Assembly (NCBI RefSeq): GCF_026340465.1
Contig: NZ_JAPEPC010000001.1
Coordinates: forward strand, 1,925,501 to 1,989,500
Direction: 5' to 3'
DNA length: 64,000 bases
Source: Streptomyces sp. NBC_01306
Lineage (GTDB): Bacteria; Actinomycetota; Actinomycetes; Streptomycetales; Streptomycetaceae
The translations under genes and the position numbers were made by a program. This document shows positions 43,673 through 53,124 of the stretch, in pieces. Positions within the stretch are counted from its first letter, which is position 1; each line of letters begins with the position of its first letter. Below the pieces are notes generated by a model. It did not search any database, had not been told where the DNA came from, and saw only the letters and a program-made list of their open reading frames with translations.

Positions 43673-44806
43673 ATGCGTATCAGCACGCTCTGCACGACCC
43701 TGTTCGTCGCCGGTTCCCTGCTCGTCTCCGCCGGGTGCGCGAAACACGACAGCAGCGGGCCGGCGCCCGCTGCGAAGCCCCGCCCGGTGAGAGCCGTAGC
43801 GGGCTGCGCCAAGGGCTGGACCGACCCGTCCGACCTCGCCCCCGGCCGGGCACCGGCCCGCTGTACGAAGGGCGCGCCCGCCCCCCGGCCGCTGGCGAAG
43901 AAACGCAAGCTGGTCGTCGCGACCGGAACGCTGGCCGCGGAGTATGTCGCACCGCTCGAAGTGGCCGTGGAGAAGGGCGAGTTCAAGAAGGAGGGACTGG
44001 ACGTCCAGCTGAAGGTGCTGCCGACGCCGGACGGTCTCCCGCTCCTCGCCAAGGGCGATATCGACGCGCAGTGGGCGGCGCCCGAGGCAGCCGTGATGAA
44101 CGGCATCCGAGGCGGGTTCGACATCAAGTGGGTCGCCGGGAACTTCTCCCCCGACCCGGCGTCCAAGAGCGGCCTGTGGGCGCGGGTGAAGGACGGTGAG
44201 TCCCCTTCGTCGGTGACCATGAAGGGCAGCAAGATGGGCACGATGATCGGCAAGGGGTCGGTCGTCACCTACGCGATGGAGAAGGCCCTCCAGAAGCACG
44301 GCGGCAGTCTCAACTCGATCGGCTTCCAGCAGCTCGGCTCGGCGGACGTCCTGACGGCGCTGCAGAACGGCGGGGTCGACTCGGCCTGGCTGCTCGACCC
44401 GGTCTGGCGCAAGGTCGACGGGAACGCGAAGTACACCTTCCTGGGCGGCCAGCCGCTGGGCGAACCGCTCGGCGGTCTGCTCTTCGGCCCGAATCTGCTG
44501 ACCAAGGACCCGGACGCGGGTGTCGCCTTCCTGCGGGCGTACATCCGGACCGTGAACACGTACTTCGCCGGCGACTACAAGGCCGACAAGGTCTTCACCG
44601 CCTCGCTGGCCGAGCTGCTGAAGACCGACAAGTCGGTGCTGACCGCGACACCGTCGCTCCGGATGGACTGGGAGATCCGCAAGGGCACGACGGACCGGCT
44701 GCAGAAGGCGTACCGGGACGCCGGGGTCGAGCAGGGCGACCCGCTGCCCGAGAACAAGGTGGTGGACCGCTCGCTGTACGGGGAGGCGGTGGGCCACAAG
44801 CCCTGA
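43673..44806 (+). CDS. Substrate-binding lipoprotein, SsuA/TauA-like (NMT1 type)
   Basis: A 377-residue binding protein. The signal ends in VSAGC (Cys22), giving a lipoprotein. Between residues 30 and 75 lies an extra segment with two cysteines (45 and 64), likely a disulfide, before the canonical domain starts at KLVVATGTLAAEYVAPLEVA. The rest has the NMT1/THI5-like or SsuA pattern (GLDVQLKVLPTPDGLPLLAKG; LGSADVLTALQNGGVDSAW). The ATG at 43673 has GGAGG five bases upstream. Last gene of the ATPase-permease-binding protein unit. Confidence 0.88.
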   Translation: MRISTLCTTLFVAGSLLVSAGCAKHDSSGPAPAAKPRPVRAVAGCAKGWTDPSDLAPGRAPARCTKGAPAPRPLAKKRKLVVATGTLAAEYVAPLEVAVEKGEFKKEGLDVQLKVLPTPDGLPLLAKGDIDAQWAAPEAAVMNGIRGGFDIKWVAGNFSPDPASKSGLWARVKDGESPSSVTMKGSKMGTMIGKGSVVTYAMEKALQKHGGSLNSIGFQQLGSADVLTALQNGGVDSAWLLDPVWRKVDGNAKYTFLGGQPLGEPLGGLLFGPNLLTKDPDAGVAFLRAYIRTVNTYFAGDYKADKVFTASLAELLKTDKSVLTATPSLRMDWEIRKGTTDRLQKAYRDAGVEQGDPLPENKVVDRSLYGEAVGHKP

Positions 44807-44858
44807 TACGCGCGACGCACGGCTGACAGCCGTACATGCCGAAACATGCGGAAACATG

Positions 44859-44894
44859 CCGAAGGCCCGGACTCTTCCGAGTCCGGGCCTTCGG
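44859..44894. terminator. Terminator between the binding-protein gene and tRNA-fMet 1
   Basis: A 16-bp perfect stem (44859-44874 with 44879-44894), loop TTCC, usable by the lipoprotein gene and by the minus-strand tRNA. Confidence 0.9.
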
Positions 44895-44901
44895 TCTTCA
44901 G

Positions 44902-44975
44902 TAGCGGGGACAGGATTTGAACCTGCGACCTCTGGGTTATGAGCCCAGCGAGCTACCGAGCTGCTCCACCCCGCG
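44902..44975 (-). tRNA. Initiator tRNA-fMet (CAT), copy 1
   Basis: 74 bases, CCA not encoded. Read on the minus strand it folds into a cloverleaf with anticodon CAT. Initiator marks: the first position C does not pair with position 72 (C/T), three consecutive G-C pairs end the anticodon stem (GGG...CCC), and the D-stem has A11-T24. It is identical to copy 2, and the identity extends to 44896-44985. Confidence 0.95.
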
Positions 44976-45124
44976 CCGTTGTGTTTGTAACCCTACGTGG
45001 GGACCGACGACCAGTGCAAATCCGTTCCCGCGGGCAGGACGGGACGGGCGGGGCAGGACGGGCGGGGCGGGCCGGCCGGCCGGTGACAGCGGCGACCGGC
45101 CCCTGCGCACGACCGGCCGCGCTG

Positions 45125-46912
45125 TCACGCGGTGAGCTCCTGGCGCAGCGCCTCGCTGAGCCGCGCCGCGCGCTCGGCGACCTCGGCGGGGCCGAGCTCC
45201 ACGGCACGGTTGCACCACTTCTGCCCCTCGCCCAGCTCACCCCGGCGGATGGCGAGCAGGGCGAGGCGCAGGGCGGCCCGGCCGTGCCCGGCGTTGGCTG
45301 CCCTGGCCCACCAGAGACCGGCCTCGCGCTCGTTCCCCTCGCGGGCCAGCAGCAGCCCGAGGTTGAAGGCACCGTTGCGGCTGCCCGCCTCGGCCGCCTC
45401 GCGGTACCAGCCCGCAGCGGCCTCGACGTCGTTGCGGGAGGCGGCGAGCATCCCGACCCGGACCTGGGCACGGCGGTGCCCCTGCTCGGCGGCGCGCTCG
45501 TACCACTCCTCGCACTCGCTCTTCTCGGTGACGGGCTCGCCGAGCACGGGCGGGCCCGGCGGCGGCATCCTGGCGTCGAGCAGCGCGCCGAGCCGGAAGG
45601 CCGCCTCGGTGCTGCCGCCGCCCGCGGCGCAGCGCAGGTGGCGCTCCGCGGTGTGCTCCTCGCCGTCCCTGAGCAGCGCTATGCCGACCTGGAGCGCGGC
45701 CTCGGTGTGCCCGGCCGCGGCCGCCCGCTCGTACCAGACGAAGGCGCCGCGGTCGTCGTCCCGGCCGGCGTGCAGGATGCCCAGGTTGAAGGCGGCGTCC
45801 ACGCTGCCCGCCTCGGCCGCCTTGGAGAACCACGGCTCCGCGCCGGCCGGGTCGCCGTTCTGCAGGAGCAGGACGGCGAGCGCGTTGGCCGCCTCCCGGT
45901 GCCCGGCATAGGCGGCGCGGCGGTACCACTGCTCGGCCTGCGCCGTCCGCTCCTGGGCGGCGCAGAGCAGGGCCAGGTTGTACGCGCCGTTGACGTCGCC
46001 CGCGTCCATGGCGGCCCGGTACCAGCGCTCAGCGGTCTGCTGCTCGCCGCGGGCGGCGTGCAGCGCGCCCAGTGCGTTGGCCGCGTTCCCGTCACCGTCC
46101 TGGGCGGCACGCAGCCACCAGACGGCGGCGCTCTCCTCGTCGCCCGCGTCGCGCAGCAGGAAGCCGAGCGCGCAGGCCGCGCGGGCCTCGCCGTCCTTGG
46201 CGGACGTCAGGTACCAGCGGCCGGCCTCCTTGAGCTCGCCGCGCTTCTCCAGGATCACGCCGAGGTGCAGCGCGGCGCGGCGGTGGCCGCGCGCGGCGGC
46301 CTGCCGGTACCACCGCTCGGCCTCGGCCGCGGGGGCCTTGCCCGCGGCAGCGCGGTCCAGTGCGCGCGCAAGCCGGTAGGCGGCCTCCCGGTGGCCCTGC
46401 TCGGCGGCGGCGCGCAGCCAGCGCTCCGCACCGATGTCACCGCGGTGCTCCAGCAGGTCCGCGAGGGCGTACGCCCCCAGCGCGTGGCCCGACTCGGCGG
46501 ACTGGCGCAGCCAGTATTCGGCGGCGGGCTCGTCGCCGCGTTCCCGGTGGTGTCTGCCCAGCGCGTGGGCCGCGGCGGCGGAGCCCGCGACTGCGGCGAT
46601 GCGCCACCAGCCGGCCGCCTCCTCGGCGTAACCGCGCTGGTGCAGCAGCACGCCCAGGTTGTTGGCCGCGGCCCGGTCCCCCTCCCCGGTGGCGGCGCGC
46701 AGCCAGCGCTCCGCGCCGTCGAGGTCCCCGCGGCGCAGCAGCAGCGCACCCAGTACGCTCATCGACGCGGTTTCACCGCTCTCGGCACCGCTCCGGTGCC
46801 GTGCCTCCGTCTCGGCGTCAGCCGTTTCCTCCGCGTCGACGGCGTCGTGGTCGTCCTCGGCGTGCCTCTGCACAAACCGCCCTGTCTCCAACAGAGTTGC
46901 CCTGTCCCCCAT
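45125..46912 (-). CDS. Sel1-like repeat (TPR-like) protein
   Basis: A 595-residue protein built from about 14-15 Sel1-like repeats of 36 residues (typical unit: A-LG-LL-RG-D--A--W---AA--G). The first 50 residues are acidic and non-repetitive. No signal peptide or membrane segment is seen, so it should be a cytoplasmic scaffold for protein contacts. The ATG at 46912 (MGDRATLLET) is chosen; ATG 46921 is possible. It is flanked by two identical initiator tRNA genes on the same strand. Partner unknown. Confidence 0.9.
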   Translation of the reverse strand: MGDRATLLETGRFVQRHAEDDHDAVDAEETADAETEARHRSGAESGETASMSVLGALLLRRGDLDGAERWLRAATGEGDRAAANNLGVLLHQRGYAEEAAGWWRIAAVAGSAAAAHALGRHHRERGDEPAAEYWLRQSAESGHALGAYALADLLEHRGDIGAERWLRAAAEQGHREAAYRLARALDRAAAGKAPAAEAERWYRQAAARGHRRAALHLGVILEKRGELKEAGRWYLTSAKDGEARAACALGFLLRDAGDEESAAVWWLRAAQDGDGNAANALGALHAARGEQQTAERWYRAAMDAGDVNGAYNLALLCAAQERTAQAEQWYRRAAYAGHREAANALAVLLLQNGDPAGAEPWFSKAAEAGSVDAAFNLGILHAGRDDDRGAFVWYERAAAAGHTEAALQVGIALLRDGEEHTAERHLRCAAGGGSTEAAFRLGALLDARMPPPGPPVLGEPVTEKSECEEWYERAAEQGHRRAQVRVGMLAASRNDVEAAAGWYREAAEAGSRNGAFNLGLLLAREGNEREAGLWWARAANAGHGRAALRLALLAIRRGELGEGQKWCNRAVELGPAEVAERAARLSEALRQELTA

Positions 46913-47107
46913 AAGCACCATCGTCCCACTACGTGCAACTCGCGCACACCTGGTATATCGCAGTCGACTAGGTCACTACAGCGTTTTGTCGACTTCCCGC
47001 AGCGCGGTAAGTGAAACATGAACCAGTCCCAACTTCCCGTAGGCAACGCCTTCTTCACAGGAGTCGCACGCACGGGCAACCGGGCAGCCGCTTCGGACAC
47101 GCATGAA

Positions 47108-47141
47108 GAAGGCCCGGATCTCTTTCGAGATCCGGGCCTTC
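47108..47141. terminator. Terminator beyond tRNA-fMet 2
   Basis: A 15-bp perfect stem (47108-47122 with 47127-47141), loop TTTC, just past the 3' end of the minus-strand tRNA. It resembles the copy-1 terminator in its outer GAAGGCCCGGA bases. Confidence 0.88.
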
Positions 47142-47149
47142 GACTTCAG

Positions 47150-47223
47150 TAGCGGGGACAGGATTTGAACCTGCGACCTCTGGGTTATGAGCCCAGCGAG
47201 CTACCGAGCTGCTCCACCCCGCG
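47150..47223 (-). tRNA. Initiator tRNA-fMet (CAT), copy 2
   Basis: Same 74 bases as copy 1, with the same initiator marks (C1/T72 mismatch, GGG/CCC in the anticodon stem, A11-T24). It lies upstream of the Sel1 gene on the same strand. The 90-base identical block is 47144-47233. Confidence 0.95.
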
Positions 47224-47277
47224 CCGTTGTGTTGCAACCGTACCACGGCACGGGGGGCCGCTTTACCGCCCCGCGAT

Positions 47278-47314
47278 CGGGCCTGATCAGGGCTTTTCCC
47301 CCTGATCAGGCCCG
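47278..47314. terminator. Terminator after the UPF0182 gene
   Basis: A 15-bp perfect stem (47278-47292 with 47300-47314) around CTTTTCC, next to the UPF0182 stop. Confidence 0.9.
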
Positions 47315-47328
47315 GGCCCGGCTACCGG

Positions 47329-50205
47329 TCAGCCGCTCTTGCCGCTCGGCTTGACCTTGGCCCCTGCGTCGGACGCCCGCTGGAGGGCGTCCTGCAGGTC
47401 CTTCTGCGCCTTGCCGTAGGCGCTCCAGTCCTGCGGCTTCTTCGCCAGCGCGGCCTGACCGTCCTCGTACGCCTGCTGGGCGTCGGCGATGGCCTTCTTC
47501 ACCGTGCCGTTCGCCGGCGGTCTCGTGGTGTTCCCGGTCGACGGCGGGTTCGTCTCCTGCCCGGCCACCCCGAAGACCTTGTCCAGCGCCTGGGGCAGGG
47601 TGTCCTCGAACGCCGTGGTGTCTCCGTCCGGTGAGTCGGCGTCCGCGTACGAGACGGCCACCTTCTTCAGCAGCGGATAGTGCGCGTTGTTGCCCTGGGC
47701 GTACACCGGCTCGACGTAGAGGAACCCTCCGTCCAGTGGCACCGTGAGCAGGTTCCCGTACTCGATGTCCGAGTCGGCGCCCTTCATGTCCCGGACGAAG
47801 TTGCCCACGCTCGCCAGGCCGTTGAGCTTGTTCTGCACCTGTTCGGGGCCCGGCACTTCGGAGTTGACTCTGAGGAGTCTGATCGTGCCGTAGTCAGGGC
47901 TCGCGGCGTCCGCGTCCACCGCCATGAAGCCGCCCAGGTTCGGGCGCCCGCTGGGGGTGAACGTCGTGGTGAGCGAGAACTGCTGTTTGTCGCCCTTCTG
48001 GCCCGGCATCCTCAGCGACAGATAGTAGGGCGGTACGGCCCTGTTGTCCCTGGTCGTCGGGTCGTTGGGCACCTGCCAGGCATCACTGCCGCTGTAGAAC
48101 TGCTTCGGGTCCTCGACGTGGTAGAGCGCCAGCATCTCGCGCTGGACCTTGAACATGTCCTGCGGATAACGCAGATGGGCCTTCAGGTCGGCCGGGATGT
48201 CCGCCTTCGGCTTGACCGTGTGCGGGAACGCCTTCATCCAGGTCTTGAGGACCGGGTCCTTGGTGTCCCACTGGTACAGCTTCACCTGGCCGGTGTAGGC
48301 GTCGACCGTGGCCTTCACCGAGTTGCGGATGTAGTTGACCCGGTTCTGCTGGGCGACCACCGCCCGCTGGTTGTCGGTCAGCGAGTCGGCCGTGCTGTCA
48401 CCGAGCGTCGTACGGGATGCGTACGGATATCCATTGGTGGTGGTGTATGCGTCGACAACCCACTGGATTTTCCCGTCCACCACCGCCGGATAGGAGTCGC
48501 CGTCGATGGTCAGCCAGGGGGCGACCGCCTCGACGCGCTGCTTCGGCGTGCGGTTGTAGAGGATCTTCGAACCCTTGCCGATCGCTCCCGAGTAGAGCAT
48601 CTGCGGCTCGTTGAAGGCCACCGCGTACGCGGCGCGGTTCAGCGGGTTGGAGATGTCCACCCCGCTCTTGCCCTGGTAACTGGTGTTCTTCTCACCGTTG
48701 CTCTCGTAGTCGAGTTCCTTCTGCGGGCCCCCGACGATCGAGTACTGGGTGGTCTTCTCGCCGTAGTAGATCCGCTGCCGGTAGTCGGGGAGAGATCCCG
48801 AGGTCGGCAGGCCGGACTCGGTGAAGACCGGGGCTCCGTTGCTGTCCGTGGCCGTGCCCTTGGCCGCGATGGCGCCGTAGCCGTGGGTGTACGTGAAGTG
48901 GTCGTTGATCCAGTTGTGCTTCGGGATGCCCGCGATGTTCAGCTCGCGCAGCCCGATCACCGTGTCCTGGCCGTTGTACCGGTCCACGTCCAGCGTCGCG
49001 GGGAAGCCGTAGTACTTCCGCTTCTGTTCCTGCTGCTGGAAGGTCGGCGAGACGACGTTCGGGTCGATCAGCCGGTAGCTGGCCGCCGAGTTCGCGTCGT
49101 TGCGCTGCTTGGTCGTGTCCTTGGTGTTGCTCTTGCCCGAGTACTGGTCGACCTTGGTGTCGTCGATGTTGTACGCCTGGCGCGTGGCCTTGATGTTCTT
49201 CTGGATGTACGGCGCTTCCTTGGCCTGCTCGTTCGGCTGGACCGTGAACTTCTGCACGATCGCCGGGTAGAGCCCGCCGATCAGGATCGCCGAGAGCACC
49301 ATCAGACCGAAGCCGATCACCGGCAGCTGCCAGGTGCGGCGCCAGAGCGTCGCGAAGAACAGCAGCGCGCAGATGACCGCGATGCAGAACAGGATCGTCT
49401 TCGCCGGGAGATAGGCGTTGGCGTCCACATACCGCAGGCCCGTCCAGTTGCCCGTGGCCTTGAAGTCGCTGGACTTGACCGCGAGTCCGTACCGGTCGAG
49501 CCAGTACGCCACGGCCTTGAACGCCACGAAGATACCGAGCAGCACCGACAGATGGCCGGTGGCCGCCGATGTGGCGCGCGCGCCGGGGCTCGTGACGCGC
49601 AGCCCTCCGTACAGGTAGTGCACCAGCGCGGCGGCGATCAGCGAGAGCACCGCGGCGGCGAAGCCGAAGCCCAGCAGGAAGCGGTACCAGGGCAGATCGA
49701 AGGTGTAGAAGGACACGTCCAGCTTGAACTGGGGGTCCTTCTGCCCGAACGGCACACCGTTGACGAACATCAGCCAGGTGCGCCACTGCCCGGAGGCGGA
49801 GGCACCGGCGATCAGCCCGACGACCGCCGTCACCCCGAGCAGCAGCCACTTCTTGTACGGGGCGATGCCCATCCGGTAGCGGTCGAGGTTCTGCTGCTCC
49901 AGCGACATCGCGCTCAGCGGCGGCCGGAGCCGGTGCGCCAGCCAGATGTTGAGGCCGACGGCGGCCCCCATCAGTACGCCGAAGACGAGGAAGAGCCCGA
50001 TCTTCGTCCACAGGGTGGTGGTGAAGACGGATGAGTAGTCGACGGATCTGTACCAGAGCCAGTCGGTCCAGAACCCGGCGAACATGATGAACGCCATGGC
50101 CAGGACGATCAGCACGCCCAGTGTCATCAGCAGGGTCCGGGCGCCGCGGGACGGCCGTCCCACTCTGATCCGTGGCCCGGTCGGGCCTCCGCCGCGGTCC
50201 GGCAT
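47329..50205 (-). CDS. UPF0182 family large membrane protein
   Basis: A 958-residue member of the UPF0182/COG1615 family, unknown function, found across actinobacteria. Seven membrane segments fill the first 300 residues; about 600 extracytoplasmic residues follow, with family stretches such as [20 protein letters not shown] and [20 protein letters not shown]. The C-terminal 70 residues form an Ala/Lys-rich helix ([20 protein letters not shown]) that may be a coiled coil. ATG 50205 (MPDRGG) is chosen; a GTG at 50226 is possible. It is divergent from the PPA1309 gene. Confidence 0.93.
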   Translation of the reverse strand: MPDRGGGPTGPRIRVGRPSRGARTLLMTLGVLIVLAMAFIMFAGFWTDWLWYRSVDYSSVFTTTLWTKIGLFLVFGVLMGAAVGLNIWLAHRLRPPLSAMSLEQQNLDRYRMGIAPYKKWLLLGVTAVVGLIAGASASGQWRTWLMFVNGVPFGQKDPQFKLDVSFYTFDLPWYRFLLGFGFAAAVLSLIAAALVHYLYGGLRVTSPGARATSAATGHLSVLLGIFVAFKAVAYWLDRYGLAVKSSDFKATGNWTGLRYVDANAYLPAKTILFCIAVICALLFFATLWRRTWQLPVIGFGLMVLSAILIGGLYPAIVQKFTVQPNEQAKEAPYIQKNIKATRQAYNIDDTKVDQYSGKSNTKDTTKQRNDANSAASYRLIDPNVVSPTFQQQEQKRKYYGFPATLDVDRYNGQDTVIGLRELNIAGIPKHNWINDHFTYTHGYGAIAAKGTATDSNGAPVFTESGLPTSGSLPDYRQRIYYGEKTTQYSIVGGPQKELDYESNGEKNTSYQGKSGVDISNPLNRAAYAVAFNEPQMLYSGAIGKGSKILYNRTPKQRVEAVAPWLTIDGDSYPAVVDGKIQWVVDAYTTTNGYPYASRTTLGDSTADSLTDNQRAVVAQQNRVNYIRNSVKATVDAYTGQVKLYQWDTKDPVLKTWMKAFPHTVKPKADIPADLKAHLRYPQDMFKVQREMLALYHVEDPKQFYSGSDAWQVPNDPTTRDNRAVPPYYLSLRMPGQKGDKQQFSLTTTFTPSGRPNLGGFMAVDADAASPDYGTIRLLRVNSEVPGPEQVQNKLNGLASVGNFVRDMKGADSDIEYGNLLTVPLDGGFLYVEPVYAQGNNAHYPLLKKVAVSYADADSPDGDTTAFEDTLPQALDKVFGVAGQETNPPSTGNTTRPPANGTVKKAIADAQQAYEDGQAALAKKPQDWSAYGKAQKDLQDALQRASDAGAKVKPSGKSG

Positions 50206-50341
50206 CTGGAAAGCCAACGTGCGCACCTCGAAGTTTGCGGTCGTGTGGAGCAGGCCCCGCGATCGTAGAGCCCACTCATGCAACTTACTGAGGCTTTACC
50301 CAGTTCCCGTTCCCGGGGTGGAAGAGGGCAGGATATTGCCC

Positions 50342-50902
50342 ATGCCCAACCTTTCTTCGCCCTCAGGCCCTCCGATGGCCGCCAGTCCGCTCACCGTGGC
50401 GGTGCTCGAAATCGACGAGTACGCGTCCGGTCTCGGCTGGGACCAGCCCGCCCGACTCTTCGCACTCGTGGACACCGCGAAGCTCCGCACCCAGGAACCG
50501 GGCCTGGCCGCCCAGCTCGGTCTCGATGACGGCGAGCCCGCCGCGTCGCTGACCCCCGTCGAACAGGACGAGATCCCGGACACCACCCCGCTCGACGAGT
50601 TCCTCGCCACCATCGCCTGGCCCGACGCGGTGGCCGGCTGCGCGATGACGGTGGAGCGGCTGATGCTGCCGCCGTCGGCCGAGGCGTCCGTACCGGACGG
50701 GATGGACGAGGCGCAGCTGACGGCCTGGGTGGCCCAGCACCCGGACCGGCAGGAGGTCCGGATGACCGTGGCGGTACTGCGGGACGGCACCCGTGAGTCG
50801 GCGCTGCGGCTGCGCGCGAAGGACTCGCCGAACGAGGTGCTCACCGGCTCGGAGCTGGTCCCCGGCCTCGCCGAGGCGCTCTCGGTGACGTTCGAGGCGT
50901 AA
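50342..50902 (+). CDS. PPA1309 family protein
   Basis: A 186-residue soluble acidic protein matching the actinobacterial PPA1309 family of unknown function (AVLEIDEYASGLGWDQPARL near the N-terminus; AWPDAVAGCAMTVERL in the middle). Divergent from UPF0182 and convergent with the PDZ-Lon gene, a conserved arrangement in Streptomyces. ATG 50342 is used; an ATG at 50375 is possible. No catalytic motif is visible. Confidence 0.8.
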   Translation: MPNLSSPSGPPMAASPLTVAVLEIDEYASGLGWDQPARLFALVDTAKLRTQEPGLAAQLGLDDGEPAASLTPVEQDEIPDTTPLDEFLATIAWPDAVAGCAMTVERLMLPPSAEASVPDGMDEAQLTAWVAQHPDRQEVRMTVAVLRDGTRESALRLRAKDSPNEVLTGSELVPGLAEALSVTFEA

Positions 50903-51000
50903 GCGGCGGGACGGGCGGCCGGGCTGCTCCGCCACGTGTCCATGCGGCTGTGTGCGTACCGCCTCTTCACGCGCGTACGTACACGAAGACGCCCGCGTGG

Positions 51001-52095
51001 CTACTTGGCAGAGCAGCTGGGCAGTCCGGCGGTGTCCCCGGAGCGGATCTTGTCCATCGCCTGCTTCGCGTCCTTCATCGCCTTCACCTTCACCAGGGTG
51101 AGGCCCGACGGGGTGTCGGCGGCGGCCGCAGCGCAGTTGTCGCTGGGCGTCAGGAAGTACCGGGCGCCCGCCTGACGCGCGGCGACGAGCTTCATCTCGA
51201 TGCCGCCGATCGGCCCGACCACGCCCTTGTCGTCGATGGTGCCCGTACCGGCGACGAACTTGCCGCCGGTCAGGTCGCCCGGCGTCAGCTTGTCGACGAG
51301 GCCGAGGGAGAACATCAGCCCGGCGCTGGGGCCGCCCACATCGGCGAGCTTGATGTCGATGTGGAACGGGAAGGTGTGGTCGGTGCCCGCCTGGATGCCG
51401 ACGATGGCCCGGCCCGGGTCCGGTGCGGGGGCCTTCTCGGTGACGATGGACACGTTCTTCGTGCCCTTCGGCTCGGCGCCCGCCTTCTCCGCGGCGGCCG
51501 CGGTACCGGCCGGCACGACGGTGAAGACGACCGACTGGCCCGGCTTGTGCTGGGTGACCAGCTTCGCCACGTCGGCGGGCTCGGTGACGGCCTTGCCGTC
51601 CACGTCCTTGATCACATCGCCCGCGTGCAGCTTGCCCTGCGCGGGGCTGCCCTTGACCACCGTGGAGACCACGGTCCGCGACTTCACGGGGATACCCAGC
51701 TCGTCCAGGGCGGCGACCTTGGCGCTCTCCTGGGACTGGCTGAACTCCTCGGCGTTCTGCTGCGTCGACTGCTGCTCGGTCGTGCCCTCCGGGTACAGGG
51801 TGTCGTGCGGAACGACCACACTGTCGTGCGCGAGCCAGCCGTAGACCGCCTCGACCAGGTTCATGCGGTAGTCGGAGCGGGTGACCCTGACGGTCACCAT
51901 GTTGAGGTGACCGGTCGTCGGGTACGTCTTGCGGCCGGCGATCTGCAGAACCGGCTGGCCGCCCGCCTTGCCGAGCGTGTTCACGGTCGGCCCCGGGCTC
52001 ATCTCGGCGTACGGGACGGTGAGGAACACTCCGCCGCACAGCAGGGCGATCAGCACGAGAGTGGACGTGAGCAGCGTCAGGGTGCGGCGTGGCAT
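51001..52095 (-). CDS. PDZ-Lon (S16) membrane protease, YlbL-like
   Basis: A 364-residue membrane-anchored protease. An N-terminal membrane helix (LTSTLVLIALLCGGVFLTV), then YAEMSPGPTVNTLG, typical of YlbL. A PDZ domain spans about 150-215 (VVKGSPAQGKLHAGDVIKDV). The Lon-type catalytic domain follows with the Ser in GGPSAGLMFSL and the Lys in GGIEMKLVAA. It should face the outside. The ATG at 52095 gives a proper anchor; 11 extra in-frame residues upstream are possible. Confidence 0.93.
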   Translation of the reverse strand: MPRRTLTLLTSTLVLIALLCGGVFLTVPYAEMSPGPTVNTLGKAGGQPVLQIAGRKTYPTTGHLNMVTVRVTRSDYRMNLVEAVYGWLAHDSVVVPHDTLYPEGTTEQQSTQQNAEEFSQSQESAKVAALDELGIPVKSRTVVSTVVKGSPAQGKLHAGDVIKDVDGKAVTEPADVAKLVTQHKPGQSVVFTVVPAGTAAAAEKAGAEPKGTKNVSIVTEKAPAPDPGRAIVGIQAGTDHTFPFHIDIKLADVGGPSAGLMFSLGLVDKLTPGDLTGGKFVAGTGTIDDKGVVGPIGGIEMKLVAARQAGARYFLTPSDNCAAAAADTPSGLTLVKVKAMKDAKQAMDKIRSGDTAGLPSCSAK

Positions 52096-52164
52096 GGAAC
52101 GACAGTACGGGACCAGTCTGTGGCGCACCGCTCGGGGCCGGGGCCCGGATCAGGTCGGGCCGGA

Positions 52165-52374
52165 TCAGGCCGCGCCGCCCGGTGCCGCGGCACCAGCAGC
52201 GTCAGAGGGCGTCTCGGAGTCGGCGCTCTCCTTCTCCATCGCCTCCCGGAACCGGGCGTAGCCGGCGAGTTCGGCTCCGTCACCGGCCGTGCGCTGCCGC
52301 GTGGCCCACTTGCCCCACAGGGCAGCTCCCACCGCGGCGAAGAGCGGAATCAGCAACCAGGCGAGCGCACCCAT
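52165..52374 (-). CDS. Small single-helix membrane protein
   Basis: A 69-residue protein: one membrane helix at 3-22 (ALAWLLIPLFAAVGAALWGK), a basic patch and an acidic Ala-rich tail. Its third-position GC and position between PDZ-Lon and moaE suggest a conserved small gene. Function unknown. The ATG is at 52374. An 8-bp inverted repeat lies 44 bases upstream. Confidence 0.7.
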   Translation of the reverse strand: MGALAWLLIPLFAAVGAALWGKWATRQRTAGDGAELAGYARFREAMEKESADSETPSDAAGAAAPGGAA

Positions 52375-52417
52375 AACCGACCTCCGGACCCCCGTGAACA
52401 GTCGCGAACCGACTGAT

Positions 52418-52438
52418 CAGCAGATTAGTCATCTGCTG
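52418..52438. promoter_or_regulatory. 8-bp inverted repeat upstream of the small membrane protein
   Basis: CAGCAGAT and ATCTGCTG are exact inverse copies around TAGTC. The spot is AT-rich compared with its flanks, so it may be an operator near a promoter. Confidence 0.4.
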
Positions 52439-52528
52439 CTCCAACGCTCACGGCAGGGGTGCGGTTACGCAAATCGATCACATGGCGGAAAGCGTCACCC
52501 GATAGAGGTGGCCCGGCCCGGAACGGGG

Positions 52529-52987
52529 TCAGATACCGACCCACTCCTCCGTGCCGTTCGAGAACGTCTGGTGCTTCCAGATCGGCACTTCGTGCTTCAG
52601 GTCGTCGATCAGCATCCGGCACGCCTCGAACGCCTCGTTGCGGTGCGCGCAGGACACCGCGGCCACCACGGCGAGGTCGCCCACCGCGAGATCGCCCACC
52701 CGGTGGATCGCGGCCAGCGCCCGCACCGGGAACTTCTCGGTGACCCGCTCGGCGACCCGGCGCATCTCGTCCTCGGCGGAGGGGTGGCAGGAGTAGCCGA
52801 GGGCGTCGACGTCGGTGCCGCCGTCGTGGTTGCGCACCGTACCGACGAAGAGCGCCGTGCCGCCGGCCGCCTCGTCACCCACGGCCTTGAACACCTCGTC
52901 GATGCTGAGCGGGGTGTCACGGATCGCCAGCAGCCGGATGGGGTCCTGAGCCGCGTGTTCGCCGGGGTGGTCGTCGGTGAGTGCCAT
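52529..52987 (-). CDS. moaE: Molybdopterin synthase catalytic subunit MoaE
   Basis: A 152-residue enzyme that, with MoaD, adds the dithiolene sulfurs in molybdenum-cofactor synthesis. Seen: the early ALFVGTVRNHD, LGYSCHPSAEDEM, IHRVGDLAVGD, the family block VSCAHRNEAFEACRMLID, and the catalytic Lys region VPIWKHQTF at the C-terminus. ATG 52987 gives normal length. No other moa gene is nearby, so MoaD comes from elsewhere. Confidence 0.95.
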   Translation of the reverse strand: MALTDDHPGEHAAQDPIRLLAIRDTPLSIDEVFKAVGDEAAGGTALFVGTVRNHDGGTDVDALGYSCHPSAEDEMRRVAERVTEKFPVRALAAIHRVGDLAVGDLAVVAAVSCAHRNEAFEACRMLIDDLKHEVPIWKHQTFSNGTEEWVGI

Positions 52988-53124
52988 GACGTCAATGGTG
53001 CCGTACGGGGCCGACAGCACGTAAGGGCGCTTTCGACCGGTAGCGGCGCCTGCCCCTTGGAGCGTCCTACAGGGCCGGCCCGTGGACGGCCGGCCGCCCG
53101 GCCGTGCGGTCGGCCGGGGCACCG

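Noticed and set aside
47680..50034. 784-codon plus-strand frame opposite the UPF0182 gene
   Set aside because: It is antisense to a strongly recognised family and shows no motif.
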